NCBI GenBank assembly: GCA_031216445.1
Contig: CM062214.1
Span: 21,195,001-21,259,000, forward strand
Reading direction: 5' to 3'
DNA: 64,000 nt
Source of the DNA: Lateolabrax maculatus
Lineage: Eukaryota > Chordata > Actinopteri > Acropomatiformes > Lateolabracidae
In this document: in pieces, positions 26,919 to 38,900 of the stretch
Layout: every line of letters starts with the position of its first letter
How positions within the stretch are numbered: position 1 is the stretch's first letter
Program-made: the position numbers and the translations under genes
The notes under the pieces: generated by a model
Databases searched by the model: none
What the model was told of the DNA's origin: nothing
What the model saw: the letters and a program-made list of their open reading frames with translations, nothing else

Positions 26919-29900
26919 TACGCACACAGATACTCTGTCGCCATGGTAACCTGGCCCATTTCATTCCTTGGGTGCATTTATTTCCCTTACAGAAGTGGAG
27001 GGGTGCAACTTAGGAGAAATTGTTTTCTAAATTGTCTTGCCACTTCAATTTACCGGCCATAAATTTAAAATCCTGCGGAAATGATTTGCTGGTTTTTCAC
27101 GGCAACATGCTGAAATGGAAGCAGATTGGAGCTGTGTCTTTCAAACTTGTAATGGAACCATAAGGCTATACATTTACCTGTACCCATCATACACATTTTC
27201 CATCATGCATCTACAGACTGCGCTATTACTACTATACCTTTTTGAGAGTATGTAGTTGAAGTCACAGCAGAATGATAGGTTAGAGTCTCTTTATCTTCAT
27301 TAATGTATTATTTTTCATTACTGAGTGTAATGGAAAATGTAGATAGGGATTAAATCAAATCTTTTACTTTTGATTGGGTCACTTAAAAGTTAGATCCCAG
27401 TTACGTTCTTTTGAACATTATTTTCTTTGAAATGTAAACAAAGTTTTTGCCAACTGACATCCAAAAATCCACCTCCTATGATATCCTAGGATCCACAAGC
27501 CAATGGTCAATGGATGTATATGAAGGGCAGTGTTAGCTGGTTCACCTTGATCGCATTTGATTGAATACATTTAGGATGGACTTGGATTTGGAATTTTTTT
27601 GGCATATAACAAGAGACAATTGAAAAATTAACACAGGGATACAGGAAAACAAATTGAAAAATGTATTTGTCATTTAACTGTGTCTTTAAGCAGAGTGTTG
27701 TAATGGCGCACTATCAAAACAAGCAGTTGCTAGACTTTGCTTTGCACCTTCTGGCAACTGAAAAATGTTAAACTCTCCAAACCGATTCCTCTGTGTCAGT
27801 GGCACTCTGTTTACTGCAGTATGCATGCAGTAACACGTGGGATGTCGACAGTTCCCCCATCTGTACCGGAAACGTGAATTTGTGAAAGAGGCAGGTTGAG
27901 GGTTAAATCACTTCTGATGTAGTAATATGCATTTTCTACAAAATGCAAACATTCATGAGAAGATATATTCTGCCAGACTAAAAAATAACTCCAGAATGAA
28001 ATCAGACTGGGAAATAAAAATCTGATTTGCATGTTTCAACAGTTCTTGTTGCATTTGAGATTGCCTGAATTAAAAGTAAATTGTTTTCAGCCTTTCGAGA
28101 TGAAGAACAATTTACTACATCAGCATGCAAATCAACTACAAATGAAAAAAATTGTGTCGCTAGTTAAGTAAGATAAAATAGATTTAGCTACCGTATGATG
28201 TGTCCGGACTGTAAACAAGATATTTATTGAGTTTAGATGCAGATACGCTCATTCTAGTACAAGTCATTAATACTACTGTTGGGGATGTGATTTTCTCGTC
28301 TTCAGCTGACACCCACGTACGGAGACATTGACTGTTGGTGTGTGTGAGTGCATGTGTACTAACGAAGCCGTGTGTTTTAAAAGGAGACGTGATTTCCTAG
28401 CAACTAATCATGGCTTCAGAGAGTGGCGAGGAGAGATGCTGCTACGTGACAAGATTAGTGGGTGACCTCCAAGGCTTCTTTCATCTACCAATTAAATTCA
28501 ACAGCCTGGACACAATGTGTAAAGCACTAACACACACACACACGCGCACACACACGCACACACATACACAAACATGTCCACACCAACAACCAGCAGACTG
28601 ATTAAAATAGTTAAAGTTGGTGGTAAGCTGACATTTTGCCCCAACATGTCTTCCCAGGTGGGAAATTTTGGAGAGCAGTCCAGTCTGGGAGAGGCGATAT
28701 GTGTCTCCCTGTCTGATAAACAATACTATAGAGTAAGCTTAATGAGATAGTCCAGAGGCTATTTAATGATTTCTCCCAAATCGGCATTGTGGGGGTTGCT
28801 GAGATAATTGCACTAGGCTTAGCTGCAGACTAAGGGAAAGGGAACAAACAATGACAAAAAAAAAAGTCAATTCCTAGGGTAGGCAGAGCAACCCTAAAAT
28901 TAAAATGGTAAGCCTTGAAAAAATGAGTGCAATTAAATCCAACAGCTATAATAAATAAAACAAGCAAAACAAAGAGAGAGAAGATATATTATAAACTAAG
29001 ATTGAGTATGGGGTGAAAAGCTGGTGCAACAGCTGAGATGCATTACTTATTCTTGCCATTTTTAATCATTTATCACATATCGGGACAGGTATAAACACTC
29101 ATATTCTGAGAGGAGAGTTTGTACACCAGTGCTAACCTTGAAGAAGCCATGAGCAGCGTTTCTCTGTCCGAGCCAGAAGGAAGCATCCTCAGGTATGTCC
29201 ATGTAGGGGGCTTCCACCACCCGCTCATAGATCCTGCAAAACAAATACAGATTAGTTTTAAGAATCCCTGCAGGTTTTAAATTCAGTTAATGATTTTCAA
29301 TAACTTTCTTTTCCACCAGTTTAGTATAACACTTTCCCTCTGCACTGCAGGTCTTGCCCTGTTAAACCCTTCTGTTAACTCTTTCCCTGAGCAGTGTATA
29401 GAAAGCCACATGCTTTCTGTGTTGCACATGGTGTTGCCGTCTGCTTCTTTTATTGTGCCAGGAAGGATCTTCGCACACAAACAGCAACGACCCCTTCTTG
29501 CAGCAGATCCACGTTCGACCAGCATTCCAATAACCAATTCCACTACCCCATCTCAGGTTATCTGCTGGTCAAGAGTACCGATACCAGTGCTCTCCTTTTC
29601 CCACATTAAAATACTGTATTATTCACTGGAATCGTTTTTATGTTAGGTAACATAAGGGGAGGTATTGCTATGGCACATAAACTGAGTTAAGTGACTCAAT
29701 GATTGCAACTGACAGTGGAAACACTGGATTTTATGATATTAATAACTGAATTTAATGTTGATCGATCACGTCATGACTCCAACTTAATCAGTAAATTGGC
29801 TCTGATGCCAATGTTATATGGGATTTGTGTGTCATAATTTAAAGTAAATTTTGGAAACACAGGAGAAAATCATATCTGTATTTTCAGTTAAAATTTGTTA

Positions 29901-32900
29901 AAACTGGACCATATTTTACTGCCACATCTAATATATACATCCCCGGCATCTTACCTGTTGCAGTCAACGTGTAGTATGACATGAGAGGCACTGACGGCCA
30001 CAGAGACCTTGTGCCATTGGTCATCAGCCAGGCTGTAAGGGAACACCTCAGTGTGGGCCTGTTGGCCTTTGGTGCGATAGTGAAGACGCACCTCACTGCG
30101 CTGGCCACTGCTCTCCAGCTCCAGGAACCTGCAGAGTAAAAGTGCCAGCGACCTGCTTCTAGTAACAGCCACACAATGACATTTTGTATTCCCTGCATTG
30201 TGCAGTAGATCTTGTTGCATTTAAGCCTCATTACTGGAACCGAATCCTTATTTCTGTTTGCACAAAGACCTGCATGCATCACCAAAGTGTCTAAACTCGG
30301 GACTCCTCTCAGCACAGTTAAACACGTCGCTCATTTCCAAGCAGTGCACTCACATCTCCCCAGATCTGCAACACCATTTAGAATTTAATCACATCACTAG
30401 TCAGGCATAATGGCACTATATGGCTGTTAAGTGCAACATCAGCAACACACAACAATAGCTCACATGTAGAGGTTTAACTCTTTACATTGGCGTATTAGTA
30501 TTCTAACAGAATCCTCTTCTCACACCATTGAGATTCACACAGCATAGTGACACTAATGGAAGGAGCTGACGATACACACCCATCAACCCTGCCTTTAAAG
30601 ACAGACTTATTTGAACTAGAGTCATTTGCTGGAAACATTATTCAAAAGGAAAATAGACACTCATGCAAGTGTTGCAAAGGACCTGATTTATCTGCAAACC
30701 AAATCTAATAGATTTACTCTCCCTCAGCCATGCATGCACATTCATCCTAGCTTCATGAATGCACTAACTAACACTTCTGACACTAAATTAGTCCTTGCCA
30801 TGTTTCTAAATGAAACCATGCAGTGCTGCTTTGTTGCATATGAATGGCTGGGAAAGCTAATCAGCAGTGGGGAAAGTCATTAACATCCCTGTGAGCTCTC
30901 TTCTCGGGACTGACTTTAATGTACAAATTGTTCAATCAATGCATTATGTGGATTCAGATTGCTGTTCTGATCATCCAACGGCTCAGCTACCACAAACTAA
31001 TGGAAAACATTAGCATGCTAACTGCAGATAGTGTCTCATCAGTTTTCGATCCACGATTACAGACTCAATGTTTGCATCGTTGATGGACTGTGAATAATAC
31101 TTTGGCAAACAGAGAGATTTGCTTTGCTTACTCGGCTGTCGTGTAAAACATCTAAATGCTCGTTTAATGCAAATATTCAGGTAGCAATCAACACATTACA
31201 GACTGCTGATATGACAAAACAAAGAGTGGTACCAAATTTAGAAATTATTTTGGTTTATCCGTGGGGCTTTCTAAACAGCTTTACTGTACTCCATGCAGGG
31301 ATGGACTGGGACTAAAAAAGAAGAGAGGAGGATGTTTTTGTATAAAGGACTGCTCAAGAGGCCCACAGAGCGACCGGCCCTGCAGGATTTCTCCCAGTGC
31401 TCCCGGTGGCCAGTCCGACTATGACTCCATGTGACATTTTGGGCTCTAGTTCTGTCTCACGCTGCAAAAATATGCATCTCAAATGATCCAAATACCCTTT
31501 TTCTATTTCAAATGAAACACATTTTAAACATATGCAAAAATTAAATGTCAACTCATCATACCTGTGCTCAGAATGATGAATGGAGAGGATGACCCCAGAG
31601 TTGAGGTGATCTTGTTTGAGGGTCACCAGCACGGTAAACTCGTTCTTGCCTCTCAGCTTCTGGACCATTTGCTCTGAGACCTCAACAGAAGCCATCACTT
31701 CCCTGGAGGACCCTAGAATGAAGACGGATATATCAGATATTATTTAAAATTAATAAATGGTAAATGCCTGCATTTATATATGGCTTTTATCCAAAGTGCT
31801 TTACAATTTGCTTCTTACTCACACACCCACATACACCCTCACACACCAATGGCAGCGCGTTACCATACAAGCTGGGGAATCGAACATTTGGTTGGTTCAG
31901 TTGGGATTCACAGGTCATATGCTGCAAATATTTGATGTATTCACATAAACTCTTAACAAATTTGAATTAATAAATGAAAAATCAACTAAACACACTTAAA
32001 AAAATACAATAAATGTTTCATATTTCCTTGAAAAATTGTTGTATTCGCGTATTTCCTTTTGCATTTTGATGAGGAGACTTCAGCTGTGCATATAGCTCTA
32101 GTAAACATTTAATATATTTACATATTTTACAGATCTCAAAACTGTCATTTATTCATTTAAACTTTAGGGAGCTGCCTTAAAAAACATCCCAAAAAGCTGC
32201 TAAAATCATTTAACTCCATTTTTGGTTGACCATTTTCATCTCAAACCTAATTTAATAAAGGTTGATGTAACCTCAAGACTTTTTAAAATAATGATGAGGA
32301 TGTTTGTCAAATTCAGGCATTAGAAAACTAACCAGCCGCTTTGAAGCATAAGTGGCTTCAAGATCAAGTCAGGTCATTAATTTCCAATAACACTTGACAT
32401 CATCCACTTGCTAAAATCATTAGATAATGACTTAGTGCTACCAAATATTGTATAAAACTGGATCCATGGATCCAACACTTTCTCCTTGGCTTGGTGTAGC
32501 ACTAGAGATACGAAGCCAAGGATTTGGGGAGAAGAAGTAAAAGGCTGATGGTGCCGTGGTGGATGGTAGGGCATTTTTTATGTAGTTAGCTGGTAAGCTC
32601 CTGTTCCCACCAGTGTGCCCTCCTCCCTCCTCTCCTACTCTACACAGACGTCTATGCTACTTTAATGGAAGCATCAATAAATGATAACGTTTCTCAGAAG
32701 CAATCACATCAAAGAGTTCACTTCCAGCTATGGGATGCATGCAAGATGCCCTGGCACATTTAAGCGCTCCAGGAAGCGAGCGTGGTGGCTTTTCCTCAGT
32801 GTATTAACATTACTTCCAGCTGGTGGGAGTAGCCAATTAAAACAATGCAATGTGAAACAGCAAGCAATGCCATGATGAAGACTGGCATATTGAGTCAACT

Positions 32901-35900
32901 CATTGGTTATGAGATAAATGGATAAATGACAGCCTGCTGAAAAGAGGAGCATTCATACTTCCTATACTTTCAGTGTGGACTTGACTGAGCAAGCATTAAC
33001 CTTTTCCCGATGGAGGCTGTTAAGCCCATCAGGGGCATATTTTGAGTCATCTCTGTCTAAACACAAATGCTCACTAGATTTGTCGCTCACCAGAGGAGAT
33101 GCACAGGGCACAGTTTCATGCATTTTGCATTGCCAGTGGAGTATCATCCCAGTGTCATTGGCTGAGGTGGGACAGATGGTGTAATGACTGCAACAGGAGT
33201 TCTGCCTAGCGATAATCTGCTGCCATCAACAGATCCCACATAACAACCCAATCCAAATGACCGCTGTTGACAATAATCTCAGAAATGATTGGAAATTATT
33301 TTAGTTATGAGGTCTGTTTTGATCCAGAAAAACTCTCACACTTTCCACTTTTGAAGCAAACAGGATATACAATGTCTATGACAATATGGGCTGGTCAGTG
33401 CATTGCCATGCCATGTGTTGAACAAAGAGTACCATGACATCTCAATCATGAGCAAAATGAGCGCAGTGGGAGCAGGTGTCAGGGCGGGGTCCATACTGGG
33501 AGAAGGTTGATGAGGCAGGGGGGATGGTCAGGACTGAGGAACCTCTACCGATGGGCTGCTCCACAGCTTGGCAGCCATGAGTCTTTGATCTATGAGTGGA
33601 TGACTCTCATCTCCAGTCTTTATACTTTGAGGGGAATGGGGCTGCTTCAAATGGGACTTTGGGGGATTGGAGGGTGGAAGCATCTTCTCATTTAGATTGA
33701 GTCATGATATTGGTCTGTGTCGACTCGGCTGTATGACAAGCACGATGATCTCAAGACTCTTAACAGGCACTCAAACGAAGATTAAGACAGCTATAGCTGT
33801 AACATCTCTGCATTCCTAAAACATACATGAAAGAGGTTGTGCTGTGATGAGAGGGCCAGCTTTCCCTTCTGCCAAATCACTGTGGCCCTGCTGAGGGGGC
33901 CTTTGGTCGATTATCTATTGGCAGGCGCCTGGATGGGCCGGCCACCTGCTCCTAACGACCTCTCTGATGTGAAATACTGACACAAAATAGCTTGAAAATG
34001 ATGATCTAGTGCATAAAATTCCAATCAGCACATTTTTCAGCAAAATACCACAGCTCTTGTCATCCATCCTAGTTGTTTACAGGCTGATTGTGAGAAAACG
34101 TCGTGATACAACCCCGGTTTTACGAATGAGAACAAGAGTTTACACTAATACGTATTTTACAGAGACGGTTACCACTCCGACCCCGCCTCGCCCTCTCCCG
34201 GAGCTGAAGAGGATGAGGCAGGGTGGGAGTGATGACCGTCTCAGTGAAATACGCACTAGTCCAAACTTGAGTTCGAAATGAAGTAAAATTGTGTTTTTGA
34301 GACATACAGAGTTTTATCAGCTGACTAGAGATCTCCAAAAGCCTCAGGCTCAATAGCATCCCCAGAAAGCACAGCTTTGGGCTACAGCCTAATCTTATCT
34401 CATGGGGACATTGTGCTTTAATGGTTACACTCAGGCCACGATTTCCATCCCTCAGCTTCACTTCTAATCTTGAACTGTCTAATGTGGTCTTATTTTGTCT
34501 GACCCCTAGTACCCACACAGCTGTAATCCCCCCACACTCCAATCACTGCATTTTCATGGAAGTATACTGGCAGCACTGCACCAATCACTTGCTCACACAT
34601 TTAGCATTTAGAACAAGTGCCCTGCAGCACAGCTTGAGAGTCCAGATACACCCAGCTTTGCCACAATCCTTTTCTCACACAGTTTCATTTCTACCTGTAT
34701 TTACAGAATGGAAGTTTTTGTACTGGAAAGAAGAAAAGTTTCCCCTTTTTTCCAGTTAAAAAAAAAGACAGGCGGAAGCACATTTATATCTATTTATATC
34801 TATATCTGTAATTATTTACCACGAGAAATTGTGACTCAAAACACTATTACTGATATTAGATGATGAAGATCATAGACACATTTGTATGTGAATAATGAGG
34901 ATTTTCATTCTTTGGTCTCTAGTGGATTGCCAGAACAAGATAACACCTCCTACATCTTTGCAACACCTCTTCAACAATTTGGCAAAGAAGCCATCTCCTG
35001 ACCCGTTAAGAATGAGTGAGCCATGAGATGCACTAAACACATAGAACCAAGAGGGGACCAGAATAAACACAGTGATCCAATCAGCAGAGGAAGGAACAAA
35101 ATGCTAGGCTTAACCAAGTAAAAATGTACTATTTTCTTATTGCATAATGTTTTCTGTTTGAAAAATGACATATTTCAAACAACACATTTTATCAGCCGGC
35201 CCAAGCGCCGAGAAGGATATGTGTGGGAGGTTTAGGCAAGAGAATATCTCTCCTGAGGGATTAGAGTAATGATAAACTCTCCACCGGCAGCAAACTCCAA
35301 ACCCTTCATTACTGTCAACACACACGCATATGCGTCTGCGAACACAGGCACATACAAAAACAGGTGTAGACTGCAACACGGGCAGACACACACACAGACA
35401 CTATAACACAGACATTTGGCTAGCCTACAGCTCCACACAAACGTCGAGTCGATACAAAGAGAGGCGGCCACAACGATGTACAGAAACATGGGCTAACACA
35501 AAGGTGAATGCATACACCCACAGCCACACATACATACACACGACCCCCAAAAGCTGGTTGTTACAGCTCTTAAATATTCCACCGCTCAGTCAATCTGCAT
35601 TCGGCGGACCATCTCCCCCCACTGTGTCTCCACTCTCCTGGAACAAATACTAAACCGAGCCAAGGGCACCTCCAGGACTGCTTTGGCCAGCAATTTCTCC
35701 CCAATTCTCAGATCCCCTCCCCAGTGACCGCCTGTCTGACATTCACACATACACAGAGCTAATGACAGCCTTCCAGCCACCCAACTGTATAACTGCCTTG
35801 GGGGGATAAGATATCTCTCCCACCATGGTCATCGGCGCTCGTGTGAGGAACGTAGGATCAGGCTCGCCTCAGAAAGCAGCAAGCAAAACAGACTTTGACC

Positions 35901-38900
35901 ACAGGGAGTTGGGGATAATGTCAGTCAACAGTTCGGAAAGGTTGGGTAACTTTTGTGCAACGTAACAGAAAACACTGCAAAAACTACGGCGCATAAAGGA
36001 AGTGGGATAATTTCATATTATAAAATCTGTGTGGACTGAATTATCCTGACTAAGCAAGGCTATCTGAATTAATTCAGGTAAATGTCACCTGCCTTATCTT
36101 GACTGGATATTCTGTTTGGTTCATTTTCAACAGGATAGAAATGTGACGTCTGTTAAAGATCCACCACAAGATCACACAGAAAAACCTCCAAGCCATTTTG
36201 TCTCTCACTGACTTCTAAAAGTCTTACTCTCCTAAAACAGCTGAAGATATCTGTCTACTGAAACAATTAGTTCAACATGCCCCCAATACAAATCCATAAG
36301 AATTTTTATATAATGGGTGTTAGTTACTCTTGAAACAAGAACATGGCAGATTGCTACACTATTTTGCAGAGAAAAACTCCATTTGGATCTCAAAAATGAG
36401 ATGAGACAATGAGTCTCTGCACTCATTACACTCTCCTGGTTAAATTCACATTGAAACAGTTATGGGTCGCTGTAAACATTGCTCCTGTCCGTACTGCCTG
36501 CAAAGCAATTTTAATGTAAGAGGTGGGGGACAAAATCCACATTCCCCTTTCTGTGCAAAATACTGCTGCAGCTCAGCAAGGTAACACTGTCTGTGGCAGC
36601 ACAAAAACAAACTTTTATCCAAGTCTTTAAATTGGGGGTGGGGAAAAACAACTGATTTGTCTGACTGCAGAAGCCTCATATTACCTTCAGCTAAACTTTG
36701 AAGTGATTTTTACACAGAGGAAGGACTGAGGATGTTTTTCCCATCTGTTACATTGAAATCACTAGAAAAGAACTCTTTGCATCCAGTATGGACAGGAACA
36801 ATCAGCTTAATTGACAGATCAACAGCTTCAAGTACCTTTAACTTGAATAAGTATAAGTATCATTGCTTATATCTAACTAAAAATCACAGTCACGGTCAAT
36901 GTACTCGTCATGGAGAGTACGACACCGTCTGTTGCTTTGGTGGGAGAAGTCTAAGAAATGATTTCACCCGCTGATATCTTAGCTTGGGTTTGGAGAATAG
37001 GACCTTAAACTGTCGGATAGGAAACTGAAAGCCGGCCCGCTAGGGTCTAACACTATCACTGAATAGCATTATGGGAGGTGGTTACAGCTGTTTTTGGATC
37101 TTGACTCATATTAGGGACTAAAAGTCAGAATATCTCGGCTTTTGCTGCTATGATTTTGACCACTCTTTTTCTCTCTTGCAAGTCACGTTATTTTTCTTAC
37201 AAGCATTTTTAATAGTTTTAATGCCTAGTTTGAGGATAGATTGTTCTGCTAATTAAAACAAATCTGGTCCTTTTTGCACATTTTACCCTATTAGCAGAAT
37301 TTGTATTTACTGTATATAAGTATTTATTTGCATGCCACTGTATATAGTGTATATATGGTGTGTATATAGTGTCTATCTATTTAGCCTCTTTCTATTGGGG
37401 GGTTGGGGGGTGAGGTTGCAGTGTACAACATGGGAAACATATGCGTGCTGTATGTTCCATTTGGTACGGGTGACTCTTATCCAAAACATCTTAGAGCATA
37501 AAGAGAGCATAGAAGTTTTGCATGAATGATACACTAACCTCTTTCGTCAGAGTTAATAACCTTATTGATTCCTGTCGGTAAATTCTCATTATGCTTTCTT
37601 GTTCTTCCTTTAAATGTGGGGTTAGCTACAAAATGGCACCATCTGAACCTGCTCAATACAATCCAGCAGAGTACAGAAACTGATTTCCTATATAGATGCT
37701 TGAAAATGGGCTCTACAGTTGAGGGACTAATCTGTCCTCCCACCTATTGCATTACATCCATCTATAGCCCAGTACGCCAACGTATCCTAGTGTATGTATC
37801 CTGACAGCACAAGTGTACAACCAGCTGGCAAGTGTAACCCCTACAGTGGAAACACACAATTGTCATTCCTATACAAACCCTTAAATCTGTTACACACACA
37901 TTAATGCAGGAAAGCAAACTCATATTCACACATAGTCTTCCTCCCGTCCTTCACACACACGCACAAGAAAACACACACATGGCTACACATCGCTGTATTA
38001 TAAATGAGTCTCTTCCATCCTGTTACACTCCAGTGTCGCTGCAGTCAGGGACATAATCACCACAACATACACAGAAACACCTCACTGGCAGTGTTCAAAC
38101 AATCTGAGCAAGAACATGCTTCAGACAGGATTCACCTACACACACACACACACACACACACAGAGATACAATTACAGGGGAGTCTTGTGCTGCAGCTGAA
38201 AGGATGCTTCTAGCAATTGTGTTGTTTGCACTTCGAATGAGTTCGGCCCATGCGCTGGTAGCCAGAGAGGGAGAGAGTGTGGGTGTATGTGTGTTGGGGG
38301 AAGGGAGTGCTTCTGGGTGTGGCCCCTGTTCTTGTTTATATAGAGACGGATAGATATCTGGATGTTGAGATATTAAAAACTGTGGGGGAAGTGCTAATGA
38401 TGTGATGATTTAGTGGCGTGGCTGAGTATCACCTGGCATCAGGACATGAGAGGAGCGTAGCCCGGGGGCTCTTCTCCCTCTCTATTATTCCCATCCCCGA
38501 GGTCCACCTCTCCTAATGCCATGCAATGTAGCGCTGACAGCTACCTTCAAAAGCATCAGCAGGGGTGCGCTAAACAGCAGTCCCCCCCCACTGCTCACTG
38601 CTCTCCTCTTTCTCAGACACACACACAAAAAAAAAAAAAACATACTTTGGCAGACTGAGATGCAAAGATATAGCGAACAGCAATGTGAACACCCCTGTTT
38701 ATCCACACACATGCACATACACACATTGCTATACTGTGAATTACCCTGCTCCCTCTCTTTCAGCTCTCAGCAGCTACCCCTCCTCCTGCCTCCACCCAGC
38801 ACCCAGAGATAACAGCCTTCCCTTCGGGCAGGCAGGCAGGCAGGCAGTGGAGGGGACAGCCATGGATATGTTCTGCCTGCTATCTAATGAGCGTCGGAAT

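Larger units (their letters stand above)
26287..29136 (-). other. nell2 intron 5
   Basis: 2.85 kb. It contains CA microsatellites at 26850-26910 and 28530-28570. No exon recognised. Confidence 0.85.
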
